Origin: Kordiimonas aestuarii
GTDB lineage: Bacteria > Pseudomonadota > Alphaproteobacteria > Sphingomonadales > Kordiimonadaceae
Assembly: GCF_025574465.1 (NCBI RefSeq)
Contig: NZ_JAOBPP010000020.1
Span: forward strand, 124,001-188,000
Length of the DNA: 64,000 bases
Reading direction: 5' to 3'
Shown: one piece after another, positions 53,935-63,542 of the stretch
Numbering within the stretch: position 1 is the first letter of the stretch
How the letters are laid out: the number at the start of each line of letters is the position of its first letter
Program-made: the position numbers and the translations under genes
The notes under the pieces: generated by a model
Told to the model about the DNA's origin: nothing
Seen by the model: only the letters and a program-made list of their open reading frames with translations
Database searches by the model: none

Positions 53935-54770
53935 TGACCCCCAACCAGATTGGCAAGCCGGACATCACCGATGAGGAAGATGAGGTTGATGCAAGCCGTG
54001 CTCCGCTGCTTGACCACCTTAACGAATTGCGCGCCCGTTTGATCAAAGTGTTGATCGGGATGGTCATCACCTTCGGTATAGGCGTTTATTTCTCTACCGA
54101 ACTATTTCAGATACTCGCGCGGCCTTATATGCAGGCGCAGGCCGGGAACGAAAATGCCCGCATGATCTTCACCGGGCTGATGGAAGGTTTTGCGGTCAAC
54201 CTGAAGGTTGCGCTCTATGCTGCTTTTATCGTGACGTTCCCGCTTTTGTCGACCCAGATTTGGAAGTTTGTCGCGCCAGGCCTGTACCGCGACGAAAAGC
54301 GCGCGTTTCTGCCCTTTCTGGTGGCGACGCCTGTCCTTTTTGCCATGGGCGCGTCCCTGGCCTATTTCCTGGTAATCCCGTGGGCATGGCAATTTCTGTT
54401 AGGCTTTGAGCAAGCCGGGGGGGACGGCACTATCGCCATCACGGCGGAAGCCCGTGTGAGCGAATATCTCTCGCTTGTGATGCAGATGATCTTCGGCTTT
54501 GGCGTGGCTTTCCTGTTGCCCGTTGCCTTGACCTTGATGGGACGTGTGGGCATTGTGTCCGCCGAATCATTACGTGCCAAGCGCCGCTATATGGTTGTGG
54601 GCACGTTTCTGGTAGCAGCCTTCCTCACACCACCTGACCCGATTAGCCAGATCGCACTTGGCATTCCCATACTGCTCCTGTATGAGCTTTCCATCTTGCT
54701 GATCGCCAGCACGGAACGAAAAAAAGCGAGGGCTGAAGCCGCTGAAAGCAAAGATAACGCTGACGGCTGA
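53931..54770 (+). CDS. tatC: Sec-independent translocase TatC
   Basis: 279 residues with six membrane segments. The N-terminal [15 protein letters not shown] is the twin-arginine recognition region (E in LNELR). It binds Tat signal peptides at the inner membrane. An acidic N-terminal tail (DEEDEVD) and a charged C-terminal tail extend it slightly beyond average. Confidence 0.97.
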   Translation: MMTPNQIGKPDITDEEDEVDASRAPLLDHLNELRARLIKVLIGMVITFGIGVYFSTELFQILARPYMQAQAGNENARMIFTGLMEGFAVNLKVALYAAFIVTFPLLSTQIWKFVAPGLYRDEKRAFLPFLVATPVLFAMGASLAYFLVIPWAWQFLLGFEQAGGDGTIAITAEARVSEYLSLVMQMIFGFGVAFLLPVALTLMGRVGIVSAESLRAKRRYMVVGTFLVAAFLTPPDPISQIALGIPILLLYELSILLIASTERKKARAEAAESKDNADG

Positions 54771-54796
54771 CGCCACGCGACAAAACCGGGATTATT

Positions 54797-56074
54797 ATGT
54801 TTGACCTGAAATTCATCCGCGAAAACCCTGAAGCTTTTGACGCGGCGCTTGCCCGTCGCGGCGAAGATGCCCGGGCGCAGGAAATTCTGTCGCTTGACGA
54901 AAAGCACCGGGCGCTTTTGACCGAAGCGCAAACCGCACAGGCTCGCCGGAATGAAGCCTCCAAACTGATTGGCCGCGCCAAGGGGCAGGGTAATGAGGAA
55001 GAGGCGCAGGCCCTGATGGCTGAAGTCTCCGGGCTCAAAAGTCGGCTTTCCGAGCTTGAGGAAGAAGAGCGCGCGGTTGGCGAAGAGTTGACCACCCTGC
55101 TGATGAGCCTGCCCAATATGGTCTATGACGATGTGCCGGACGGAGTGGATGAAGAAGACAATGAGCAAGTGCGCACCTGGGGCTCGCCTCGCACATTTGA
55201 TTTTGCGCCAAAGGAGCATTTCGACATTGGCGAAGCCCTTGGCATGATGGACTTCGAGCGCGCGGCCAAGCTTTCTGGCTCACGCTTCGTGGTGCTTTCG
55301 GGCGGTATTGCGCGGCTTCACCGTGCGCTGGGGCAGTTCATGCTGGACTTGCATACCAGGGAACACGGCTATACCGAGGTTATTACGCCCGCCATGGTGC
55401 GTGACACAGCGCTTCTCGGCACCGGCCAGTTGCCGAAGTTTGGCGAGGACGCCTTCAAAACGACGACGGACCACTGGTTGATCCCGACGTCTGAGGTGAC
55501 GCTGACGAACCTGCACTCCGGCGAAATTCTGGACGAGGAGGCCCTGCCGCTGCGCTTTACCGCGCATAGCCAGTGTTTCCGTGCTGAAGCTGGTTCCGCG
55601 GGCCGCGATACCCGTGGTATGATCCGCCAGCACCAGTTCGAGAAGGTCGAGATGGTGACCGTGACGACCGAGGAAAAGTCCGACGAGGAGCTTGAGCGCA
55701 TGACGGCTTGCGCCGAGGAAGTGCTCAAGCGGCTTGAGTTGCCGTTCCGCACCGTCAAGTTGTGCACCGGCGACATTGGCTTTGGCGCGCGGCGGACTTA
55801 TGACATTGAAGTCTGGCTGCCGGGGCAGGACCGCTACCGCGAAATCTCAAGCTGTTCGACCTGCGGTGATTTTCAGGCGCGCCGCATGAAGATGCGCTGC
55901 CGTGCAAAGGGCGAAAAGCAGACACAATTTGTGCATACGCTCAATGGCTCCGGCTTGGCAATTGGCCGGACGCTCATTGCGGTGATTGAGAATTATCAAG
56001 AGGCTGATGGCAGCATTCGTGTGCCGGAAGCCCTGAAACCCTATATGGGCGGCGCAGAGGTTGTCGGCGCCTAA
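54797..56074 (+). CDS. serS: seryl-tRNA synthetase
   Basis: 425 residues, class II. N-terminal coiled coil (about 30-105) that grips tRNA-Ser; motif 2 in [22 protein letters not shown]; motif 3 in [26 protein letters not shown] serine pocket ([18 protein letters not shown]) present. Located tatC-serS-surE, standard for alphaproteobacteria. Confidence 0.98.
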   Translation: MFDLKFIRENPEAFDAALARRGEDARAQEILSLDEKHRALLTEAQTAQARRNEASKLIGRAKGQGNEEEAQALMAEVSGLKSRLSELEEEERAVGEELTTLLMSLPNMVYDDVPDGVDEEDNEQVRTWGSPRTFDFAPKEHFDIGEALGMMDFERAAKLSGSRFVVLSGGIARLHRALGQFMLDLHTREHGYTEVITPAMVRDTALLGTGQLPKFGEDAFKTTTDHWLIPTSEVTLTNLHSGEILDEEALPLRFTAHSQCFRAEAGSAGRDTRGMIRQHQFEKVEMVTVTTEEKSDEELERMTACAEEVLKRLELPFRTVKLCTGDIGFGARRTYDIEVWLPGQDRYREISSCSTCGDFQARRMKMRCRAKGEKQTQFVHTLNGSGLAIGRTLIAVIENYQEADGSIRVPEALKPYMGGAEVVGA

Positions 56075-56095
56075 AACCTAAAACAGGCGAGGCTT

Positions 56096-56878
56096 ATGGC
56101 TGCAATTTCACCAGCACGCATTCTTGTTTCCAACGATGACGGCATCAACGCGCCGGGCCTTGAAGTGCTCGAGCGCATTGCCAACCACTTCAGTGATGAT
56201 GTTTGGGTAGTGGCGCCAGAGGAAGAACAATCGGGCGCCGGTCATTCCCTGACGCTTTCACGTGTGCTGCGCTTGCGTCAGCTTGCTGAAAAGCGCTGGG
56301 CGGTTTCTGGCACACCTACTGACTGTGTGATGATGGCCGTCAACAAGATTATGAAGGACCATAAACCCACATTGATCCTGTCCGGTGTGAACCGGGGCGG
56401 CAATATGGCTGAGGATGTGACCTATTCCGGTACCGTCTCTGTGGCCATGGAAGGTCAGCTTGCCGGTGTGCCGTCAATTGCACTGAGCCAATGCACCCGG
56501 CCTGATACAAAAACACGCTGGGAAACGGCTGAGCAGTTTGCACCCATCGTTATCAAACGCCTTATTGAGACCGGATGGCCGGAAAACGTACTGATGAACG
56601 TGAACTTCCCGGCGGTTCCGCCTGCGGATGTCAAGGGCATCAAGGTGACCGAGCAGGGCCTGCGGGAGCTGTCCGGCACCAATATCGAGGAACGGGTCGA
56701 CCCCCGTGGCTTTACATACTACTGGTTTGGTCTCGGGCGTGAGATGGGGGTGCCGGGCCATGAGACCGATCTCAAGGCGATCCGCGGGGCTTATATTTCC
56801 GTGACACCGCTTCATCTTGACCTGACCCACCATGAAACCCGACGCTCCATGCTGGGCAAGGTGGATAGCGCATTATAA
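56096..56878 (+). CDS. surE: 5'/3'-nucleotidase SurE
   Basis: 260 residues. The metal-binding start RILVSNDDGINAPGL and the GTPTDCV motif are typical of the SurE nucleotidase/exopolyphosphatase. In many Proteobacteria surE is followed by pcm and nlpD; here nlpD follows directly after 44 bases and pcm is absent from this place. Confidence 0.95.
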   Translation: MAAISPARILVSNDDGINAPGLEVLERIANHFSDDVWVVAPEEEQSGAGHSLTLSRVLRLRQLAEKRWAVSGTPTDCVMMAVNKIMKDHKPTLILSGVNRGGNMAEDVTYSGTVSVAMEGQLAGVPSIALSQCTRPDTKTRWETAEQFAPIVIKRLIETGWPENVLMNVNFPAVPPADVKGIKVTEQGLRELSGTNIEERVDPRGFTYYWFGLGREMGVPGHETDLKAIRGAYISVTPLHLDLTHHETRRSMLGKVDSAL

Positions 56879-56928
56879 AATCATACTGATCTGTTGCCGA
56901 GCGGAAGGCATCCAGCTATCTTTTGAGC

Positions 56929-57981
56929 ATGACGGGCGGAGGATCAATTTTTAAGCATGCAACCCCACGCTTGAGCCTGAGCGTGGCGGTGATATTTATG
57001 CTTTCCGCCTGTTCCACCGGCGGGTATGTGGTCGCGCCGGCGGATATTCCGGCGGTTGGTTTTGTACGCAATGCACCGAGGCCCATTCCGTGGCCTAAAA
57101 CCAAGCCCAAACCGCCCGTGCGCTATGCGTCGACAACGCCGCAGACAGCGACGACCAGCCCGGCCAGGTCCAGCGGTTCTTCGTCGCGCGGCGACCACAT
57201 CGTCCGTAAAGGGGAGACACTTTACGCCATTTCTCGCCGCTATGATGTACCAGTCAGGGACCTGGTCTCAGCAAACAGTTTGCGCGCGCCTTACACGCTT
57301 GCCATCGGGCAACGGCTGACGGTACCAAGCGCACAGATCCACACGGTGGCCAAAGGCGAAACCGGCTACAGCATCTCCCGTAGTTATGGGGTAACCGTCT
57401 CGGCGCTTATGAACGAGAACGGTATTCGGCCGCCATATACACTGGCAGTTGGACAAACGCTCAGGTTGCCGGGTGGCGCGAGCTCAAGTGGTGTGACCGC
57501 GGCGTCCGCCAGCCCGCGCATTGTGCGACCTCCCCAAACCGTGGGGCGCAGCGTGCCGCGTACGACACCGCCACCTCGGTCTTCCAGCGGTTTTGACTGG
57601 CCGGTGGCAGGGCGGCTGGCCTCACGCTTTGGCCCGAAGCAGGACGGGCTGCACAACGACGGCATCAACATTCTCGCACGGCAGGGCACGCCGGTGAAGG
57701 CGTCTGAGGCAGGCGTGGTGGTGTATGCCTCTAACGCGCTTGAAGGCTATGGCAACCTGTTGCTGGTGAAACATGCAGGCGGCTGGATCACGGCTTACGC
57801 CCACAATGAACGCCTGCTGGTTCGTCAGGGTGAGCAGGTCAGCAAAGGCCAGGTGATCGCGCGGGTGGGCAATACAGGAGGGGTCACTGACCCACAGTTA
57901 CACTTTGAGATAAGGAAAGGGCGACAAGCGCTTGATCCACTTAGGTATCTTAGTAAAATGACCGCGTCAGCAGACAATTAG
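56929..57981 (+). CDS. nlpD: LysM/M23-like lipoprotein, NlpD family (amidase-activator type)
   Basis: 350 residues. Lipoprotein signal with lipobox LSAC (about residue 27). Two LysM domains (about 90-135: HIVRKGETLYAISRRYDVP; and about 142-185: HTVAKGETGYSISRSYGV), a Pro/Ser linker, then a LytM domain (about 225-340). The zinc-site residues are altered: GIN instead of GID and QLHFE instead of HLH, as in NlpD/EnvC, which activate amidases rather than cut. So it is probably a division-site amidase activator. The ATG at 56929 is preferred to the TTG two codons earlier. Its stop overlaps that of the converging DUF815 gene. Confidence 0.9.
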   Translation: MTGGGSIFKHATPRLSLSVAVIFMLSACSTGGYVVAPADIPAVGFVRNAPRPIPWPKTKPKPPVRYASTTPQTATTSPARSSGSSSRGDHIVRKGETLYAISRRYDVPVRDLVSANSLRAPYTLAIGQRLTVPSAQIHTVAKGETGYSISRSYGVTVSALMNENGIRPPYTLAVGQTLRLPGGASSSGVTAASASPRIVRPPQTVGRSVPRTTPPPRSSSGFDWPVAGRLASRFGPKQDGLHNDGINILARQGTPVKASEAGVVVYASNALEGYGNLLLVKHAGGWITAYAHNERLLVRQGEQVSKGQVIARVGNTGGVTDPQLHFEIRKGRQALDPLRYLSKMTASADN

Positions 57982-58865
57982 AAAGCGACGCGTTTTCCAA
58001 GTTCGCCTGCGACATTGACTACAAATTGCCACGCCGTCCGTCCTGACCTGTTGCCTCGTGTTTTGGCCCACTCAAGCGCTGCCGGGCGCCAGTCGACGTT
58101 GCTTTTAAGGCCAAATATGCTGAGGTAACCTTCTATCATCGAGAGGTATTCATCCTGATTGCAGGGGTGGAAACCTAGCCACAGGCCGAAGCGATCAGAC
58201 AGGGCGATGGTTTCGTCCATTGATTCGTTGGGGTGGATGCCGGTTGCGCTTTCTTGTTCCATCATTGACCGAGGCAAAAGATGGCGACGGTTTGACGTCG
58301 CATAAAAAATGACATTCTCCGGTCGGCCTTCCAATCCGCCTTCCAGGACGGATTTCAGCGCTTTGAAATCCTGATCCGGGTTGTTGAACGACAGGTCATC
58401 GCAGAAGACAATAAAGGTGCGGTCTGTTTGTCGCAGATCGCCAAGGAGACCGGGCAGGGACGCAATATCCTCACGGTGTATTTCCACCAAAGCGGGGCCC
58501 TCTGTATTGCCGTCGGCCACGACTGCGGCATGCACAGCCTTGATCAGTGTCGATTTGCCCATACCACGCGCACCCCACAGCAGGGCATTGTTGGCGGAAG
58601 CACCTGCGGCAAAGCGCCGCGTGTTATCAAGCAGGGTGCGTTTGGCCCGGTCGATGCCCTTCAAGAGCTCCAGTTTCGGGGCGGAAACATGGGTAACAGG
58701 CCTTAGAGTACCTGCATCGGCATCAAACACATACGCATCGGCGCCTTTAAGGTTTTGTGACGGCGCTGACGCCTCGCTTCTTTGGGCTTCCAGTGCTGCG
58801 GTCAGCCGGTCGATGGCAGCAATAAGTGTGGCGTTTTCATTGTGCTGCGGCTTCAACTCTTGCAT
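57978..58865 (-). CDS. DUF815 P-loop ATPase
   Basis: 295 residues of the DUF815 ATP-binding family. Walker A GARGMGKST, a Walker B-like FIVFCDDLSF, sensor-like YATSNRRHLLP, and the arginine-bearing SGRTAWQFVV at the C-terminus. The family is broadly conserved with unknown function. A start at 58874 (TTG) or 58865 (ATG) is possible; the ATG abuts a GAGAAGG site. It is the only minus-strand gene within the core block and separates nlpD from yajC. Confidence 0.85.
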   Translation of the reverse strand: MQELKPQHNENATLIAAIDRLTAALEAQRSEASAPSQNLKGADAYVFDADAGTLRPVTHVSAPKLELLKGIDRAKRTLLDNTRRFAAGASANNALLWGARGMGKSTLIKAVHAAVVADGNTEGPALVEIHREDIASLPGLLGDLRQTDRTFIVFCDDLSFNNPDQDFKALKSVLEGGLEGRPENVIFYATSNRRHLLPRSMMEQESATGIHPNESMDETIALSDRFGLWLGFHPCNQDEYLSMIEGYLSIFGLKSNVDWRPAALEWAKTRGNRSGRTAWQFVVNVAGELGKRVAF

Positions 58866-58998
58866 CCTTCTCAAAAAGCACCCATCTAGGATTGGCTTGA
58901 TACCATGGTGAATGTTGCATTTGAAGGCAATGAAGCTATAGTCCGGCCAAGAATTTACCCGGTGGCTGAGGGAGCCACGACTTTAAAGAGGTTATCAC

Positions 58999-59340
58999 AT
59001 GTTATTTTCATCCGTTCTCGCACAGGCTACAGCTGGCCAGCTTGGCATGCTGGAGAGCTTTCTGCCCTTCATCCTGATCATTGCTATCTTCTGGTTCCTG
59101 ATCCTCAGGCCCCAAAACAAAAAGATGAAGGCGCACCGCGAGATGGTTGCCAATGTACGTCGCGGTGACACCGTCGTGACCGCTGGTGGCCTTATTGGTA
59201 AGGTTGCCAAGGTGAAGGAAGACGATAACGAGATCGATGTTGACCTTGCTGAGGGTGTGCGTGTCCGCGTGGTTAAAAGCACGCTGACAGACGTCCGTGC
59301 AAAGGGTGAACCGGCACCGGCAGAAGATAAAAAGAAATAA
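58999..59340 (+). CDS. yajC: preprotein translocase subunit YajC
   Basis: 113 residues. One TM helix (about 18-35, FILIIAIFWFLILRPQNKK) followed by the conserved cytoplasmic part (RRGDTVVTAGGLIGKVAKV). It binds SecDF. Start of yajC-secD-secF; 56 bases to secD. Confidence 0.95.
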   Translation: MLFSSVLAQATAGQLGMLESFLPFILIIAIFWFLILRPQNKKMKAHREMVANVRRGDTVVTAGGLIGKVAKVKEDDNEIDVDLAEGVRVRVVKSTLTDVRAKGEPAPAEDKKK

Positions 59341-59395
59341 TTAAACCGCCCGGCCCTGTATGGTGTCGGGCGCTTGACCGTTTAGGGGACCTCGC

Positions 59396-61003
59396 ATGTT
59401 GACCTTTCCGCGCTGGAAAGTGCTGATGATATTGGCCGTGTGCCTGTTCGGCGTTTTGACCGCCGCACCCAACTTCCTGACTGAAGAGCAACGGGCTGAG
59501 TTGCCGGGCTTCATGCCAACAAAGACCCTGAGCCTTGGCCTTGATCTGCGCGGCGGCGTCCGGCTTCTGTATAGTGCCGATACTGACGACGTGGTGAAAG
59601 CCCGCCTTGAAAACCTTGCCGACCAGGTGCGCGATATTCGTAACAACAACCGTGCCTTCCGCATCCGCAGTATCCAGACTGAGGGCCGCAGTGTACTATT
59701 CACTGTTGAGGCGGAAGACCAGATAGAGGCTGCACGTCAGGAACTTCTGCCACTCACGCAGAACTCTGTCGGCGCGACCAACGCGCTTCTCGGGGGTGGT
59801 GTGCAGGAAGTAGCAATGACCCGCGAGGGTGGCGCCTTCACACTGTCTCTGACTGATCAGGGCATTGAGGTTCAAAAGCGCGACGCCATTTCCCGCGCAA
59901 TGGAAGTTATCCGCAAACGGATCGACCCTGATGGCACCAAAGAGATTTTGCTTCAGGTTGAAGGGGCAGACCGGATTGTTCTGGAAGTACCCGGAGCAAG
60001 TGACCCTGAGGAAATCAAGCGCATCGTTGGTAAAACGGCGAAATTGACGTTCCATGATGTGAATACGAATGTCAGCCCCGAAGATATTGCCCGGGGTCGC
60101 CTTGGTGCGCGGGAACGCGCGGTACCATTTTCTGACCGCCCCGGCCAGATTGTGATCAAGGAACGGGTAATCGTGTCCGGCGATGACCTCACGGACGCAA
60201 AAGCAGCTTATGACCAGAACGGTCGGCCAGCCGTGGCGTTTACGTTTAACACGGCAGGTGCCCGGCGATTTGGCAACCATACGCGTGATAATGTTGGCCG
60301 ACCCTTCGCCATCGTGCTCGATAACTCGGTGATCTCTGCGCCCAACATTCAGGTACCGATCCTTTCCGGTAGCGGCCAGATCACCAATATAGGTACGGCG
60401 GCTGAAGCGCAGGAACTTGCAACGCTTCTCAAAGCAGGTGCGTTGCCCATTCCGCTTTCCGTTCTGTCGGAACGCACGGTGGGCCCGTCGCTCGGGCAGG
60501 AAACAATTGATGCTGGCAAAACCGCGTCTACGGTGGGCTTGGTTGGCGTGATTGTGTTCATGCTTGCTTACTATGGCCGTTTTGGCTTGGCCGCCAACGT
60601 GGCGCTTCTGACCAACCTCGTGCTGATCCTTGGTGCGCTCAGCCTGTTTCAGGCGACGCTCACACTGCCGGGCATTGCGGGTATTGTACTGACAATCGGC
60701 ATGGCCGTAGACGCCAACGTGCTGATCTTTGAGCGTATCCGGGAAGAGCAAGCTAACGGCCGCAAGCCGTTTGGAGCGATGGAACACGGCTATGGTGAAG
60801 CTATGTCCACCATCGTCGATGCCAACATCACGACATTCATTGCTGCGGCTGTCCTTTACATGCTTGGTTCGGGCCCGGTACAGGGTTTTGCCGTGACGCT
60901 TGCTGTGGGCATTCTGACGTCCATGTTTACCGCAGTCGTAATGTCGCGGCTCATTCTTGCAACCTGGCTTAAGCGGGCACAACCCGCGCGACTGCCAATT
61001 TAA
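59396..61003 (+). CDS. secD: protein translocase subunit SecD
   Basis: 535 residues, six TM segments with a large periplasmic loop (about 45-340). D1 start LGLDLRGGVRLLYS, D2-like GLTDQGIEVQKRDAI..., D4 region NVGRPFAIVLDNSVISAP, D5 ANVLIFERIREE (proton-coupling Asp). It uses the proton gradient to complete Sec export on the periplasmic side. Confidence 0.97.
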   Translation: MLTFPRWKVLMILAVCLFGVLTAAPNFLTEEQRAELPGFMPTKTLSLGLDLRGGVRLLYSADTDDVVKARLENLADQVRDIRNNNRAFRIRSIQTEGRSVLFTVEAEDQIEAARQELLPLTQNSVGATNALLGGGVQEVAMTREGGAFTLSLTDQGIEVQKRDAISRAMEVIRKRIDPDGTKEILLQVEGADRIVLEVPGASDPEEIKRIVGKTAKLTFHDVNTNVSPEDIARGRLGARERAVPFSDRPGQIVIKERVIVSGDDLTDAKAAYDQNGRPAVAFTFNTAGARRFGNHTRDNVGRPFAIVLDNSVISAPNIQVPILSGSGQITNIGTAAEAQELATLLKAGALPIPLSVLSERTVGPSLGQETIDAGKTASTVGLVGVIVFMLAYYGRFGLAANVALLTNLVLILGALSLFQATLTLPGIAGIVLTIGMAVDANVLIFERIREEQANGRKPFGAMEHGYGEAMSTIVDANITTFIAAAVLYMLGSGPVQGFAVTLAVGILTSMFTAVVMSRLILATWLKRAQPARLPI

Positions 61004-61012
61004 GGGGAGGGG

Positions 61013-61996
61013 ATGATGTTGCTACGTCTGGTACCTGAAAACACCAAAATCAACTTTATGGCTGCCCGCAAGGTCGCTATTGCATTCTCCGCCATTCTCC
61101 TCGTGGCCTCGATCGCGCTGTTTGCCGTTCAAAGCCTGAACTATGGCATTGACTTCAAAGGCGGGATCTCTGTTGAGGTTCAAATGGAAGACGGCAAGGC
61201 TGTGCCGATGGACGAAGTGCGGCAGGTGGTCAATGACATGGGATATGTCGGTGCTTCCGTCCGTGAATTTGGCCGGCAGGATGACGCGATGATCCGTATC
61301 GAACGTCAGCCGGGCGATGCCGACGCCCAGAGCGCGGTTATCCAGAGGGTGCGTGAAGAATTGCCTGCGGCCATTCCGGGCCTTACTTTCCTTGATGGCA
61401 ATTTCATCAGTCCGACAGTGTCGGAAGAACTCAAGCGTGACGGTACGCTCGCGGTTACAATCGCTGTTATTGCGGTCCTCATTTATATCTGGTTTCGCTT
61501 CGAATGGCAGTTTGGCCTTGGTGCGGTTGTAGCTCTTGTGCATGACGTGCTGTTGACCGTGGGCTTCTTTGCCGTGACCAGGCTGGAATTCAACCTCTCG
61601 ATCATCGCTGCCATCCTGACGATTATCGGCTACAGCCTGAACGACACCGTGGTGGTTTATGACCGGATTCGCGAGAACATTCGCAAGTTCCGCAAGATGC
61701 CGATGGACGAATTGATCAACGTCTCGCTTAACCAGACACTTAGCCGGACCCTGATGACATCGCTCACAACACTACTGGCTCTGTTTTCCCTGTTCTTCCT
61801 TGGCGGTCCTGCAATCCAAGGCTTCACGGCAGCTATGATCTGGGGCATCGTGATCGGTACCTACAGCTCGATCTTTATCGCGTCGCCGCTCCTTCTGAGT
61901 TTCAACCTGCGCCGTGAGGCCATGATCATCGAGGACGAGAAAGACGACCCTACGGTTGATAAATCCCGCCCAAACAACCCATTTGAGCAGATGTAG
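61013..61996 (+). CDS. secF: protein translocase subunit SecF
   Basis: 327 residues. TM1 plus the NYGIDFKGGISVEV motif, then five more TM segments with YSLNDTVVVYDRIRENIRK. Pairs with SecD. The TTG-free ATG at 61013 has GGGGAGGGG upstream. A Mth938-like gene follows after five bases. Confidence 0.97.
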   Translation: MMLLRLVPENTKINFMAARKVAIAFSAILLVASIALFAVQSLNYGIDFKGGISVEVQMEDGKAVPMDEVRQVVNDMGYVGASVREFGRQDDAMIRIERQPGDADAQSAVIQRVREELPAAIPGLTFLDGNFISPTVSEELKRDGTLAVTIAVIAVLIYIWFRFEWQFGLGAVVALVHDVLLTVGFFAVTRLEFNLSIIAAILTIIGYSLNDTVVVYDRIRENIRKFRKMPMDELINVSLNQTLSRTLMTSLTTLLALFSLFFLGGPAIQGFTAAMIWGIVIGTYSSIFIASPLLLSFNLRREAMIIEDEKDDPTVDKSRPNNPFEQM

Positions 61997-62001
61997 TTGA
62001 T

Positions 62002-62409
62002 ATGGCAGGCAAAAGCTTCACATCCGGAGGCGTAACCCTTGAGGCGCAGTCACGTGACGACTTGCTTTTGGTGGAAAGCTATGGTGATGGCGGCTTTCGC
62101 CTGCTGGGGCGCCGTATAGCTGGCGGCGTGCTGGTGCTGGCGAACGGCTTTTTTCCGATTGAGGCCACAGATACCGGGAGCTTGGGCGTGGCCGATTTCA
62201 AAAAGGCGTTTGAGGTGGAGCAAAAGCCAGAGCTGGTCCTTATCGGCACCGGTGAGAAGATGCAGCTTATACCCTCGTCGCTTCGGCAGGCGCTTGAAGC
62301 TCAAGGTATCGGCTATGACGTAATGGACACAGGGGCCGCTGCGCGCACCTATAATGTCCTGCTCATCGAAGGTCGCAAGGTTGCGGCTCTGTTACTGCCG
62401 GTAGACTGA
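62002..62409 (+). CDS. Mth938-like (DUF498) domain protein
   Basis: 135 residues matching the Mth938/NDUFAF3-type fold: FTSGGVTLEAQSRDDLLLVESYGDGGFR near the N-terminus (in separate blocks) and LVLIGTGEKMQLIPSSLRQALEAQGIG in the middle. The human relative NDUFAF3 assists complex I assembly; the bacterial role is unknown. It follows secF after five bases and is the usual neighbour of secDF in alphaproteobacteria. Confidence 0.9.
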   Translation: MAGKSFTSGGVTLEAQSRDDLLLVESYGDGGFRLLGRRIAGGVLVLANGFFPIEATDTGSLGVADFKKAFEVEQKPELVLIGTGEKMQLIPSSLRQALEAQGIGYDVMDTGAAARTYNVLLIEGRKVAALLLPVD

Positions 62410-62607
62410 ATTTTATCTCCCTGTGATGAACGGTTCGTCGCAGATATGGGCAATTTGTCGCATCATTCCAACCTTCCACCGATTTTGCCTTCCTTAAAGA
62501 CCCTCGCAAGCGCACGGTTTCCTCACAAGAACGTGATAGAGCATAAGTGCATCTGTCAGTAACAGCAGGATAGAGCCGTACAAACGGCCCAAGCGAGGAG
62601 GTTGGCT

Positions 62608-63390
62608 ATGCCAGCAAAATATTCTTTTAAACGTAGCGTTGCGATTGCCGCAGGGCTTTCCCTTTCATCACTGATGCTTGCGGGTGCGGGCAATGCCATG
62701 GTCACCGTCGACGATGAGGGCGGGACCGCGGAGAAAGCCGAAAAGGCTGAAAAGAAAATACGGATCGTCAAAGCGGGTGAACCAGCCGTTGTGATCCATA
62801 AGAACGCAACCGTCAGAAGCGCCAAGGCGCAGGAGCGGGCCAAAGCTATCGAGGAGGCCGAGGAGGCCCTTGAAAAGGTAGAGAAGCGCCTGGAAAAGGC
62901 GAAAAAGATAGCTGAGCGCGAAGCGCTGGAAGCCGCTGAAGACGGACTTCGCAACGCGCTCGATGCGCTGAAATCAGCAGACAATCACATGGCCTTTGCA
63001 TATTCCTATGGGCCATCAATGTCAGAGATGCGCGAGATCGAAATCAAGGCACTGGAAGACGCGCTGGAGGGCATGGAAGACCATTTTAGCGCGCTCAGCC
63101 GTGTGCGAATCGAAATCCAGGGCGACCTGGCCGATGCGCGTGAGGATATCGCCGACGCCCTTGCCGATATCGAAATTGAGGTCGACATCGATGATGAGCT
63201 GCGTAAGCATCACTATCGGGGACTTGAGGAAGCGGCAGAGGAACTCGGCCACATGGAAGGGCGCCAGCTTGAAGGCCTTAAACATGTAGAAGAACAGCTG
63301 AAACGCGAGCGTGAGCGCCTGGAAAAACGTCTTGAGGAGCGCCGCCAGCGGCAGGCAGAGGAAGATGCAAGAACTCCCGAAAGCCGCTAA
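62608..63390 (+). CDS. secreted highly charged alpha-helical protein of unknown function
   Basis: 260 residues. Signal peptide (to about 28, GAGNA-MV), then almost entirely Ala/Glu/Lys/Arg-rich helix (about 60-255, heptad-like, e.g. EEAEEALEKVEKRLEKAKK), with one break at DNHMAFAYSYGPSMSEM (about 130-147). Predicted coiled coil in the periplasm. The ATG at 62608 has GAGGAGG six bases upstream; the TTG two codons earlier is not needed. No family recognised. The next gene is similarly secreted and helical. Confidence 0.7.
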   Translation: MPAKYSFKRSVAIAAGLSLSSLMLAGAGNAMVTVDDEGGTAEKAEKAEKKIRIVKAGEPAVVIHKNATVRSAKAQERAKAIEEAEEALEKVEKRLEKAKKIAEREALEAAEDGLRNALDALKSADNHMAFAYSYGPSMSEMREIEIKALEDALEGMEDHFSALSRVRIEIQGDLADAREDIADALADIEIEVDIDDELRKHHYRGLEEAAEELGHMEGRQLEGLKHVEEQLKRERERLEKRLEERRQRQAEEDARTPESR

Positions 63391-63414
63391 TTCACAAAGT
63401 TGCGGCTTATGATC

Positions 63415-63455
63415 GGGAGGATAGGACCGCTCGCGGGTGCTTTCCTCCCATTTTT
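63415..63455 (+). terminator. terminator after the first helical secreted protein
   Basis: GGGAGGA (63415-63421) pairs with TCCTCCC (63443-63449), followed by ATTTTTG; a small GC hairpin sits inside the loop. It separates the two helical-protein genes. Confidence 0.65.
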
Positions 63456-63542
63456 GTGATGGCTGCGTTGGGAAAGTTTCTTGTGCAAAGTGTGATATTG
63501 TAGCATTCTATGCCTCACGTTCGACACTTTGGGAAAGTGGCA

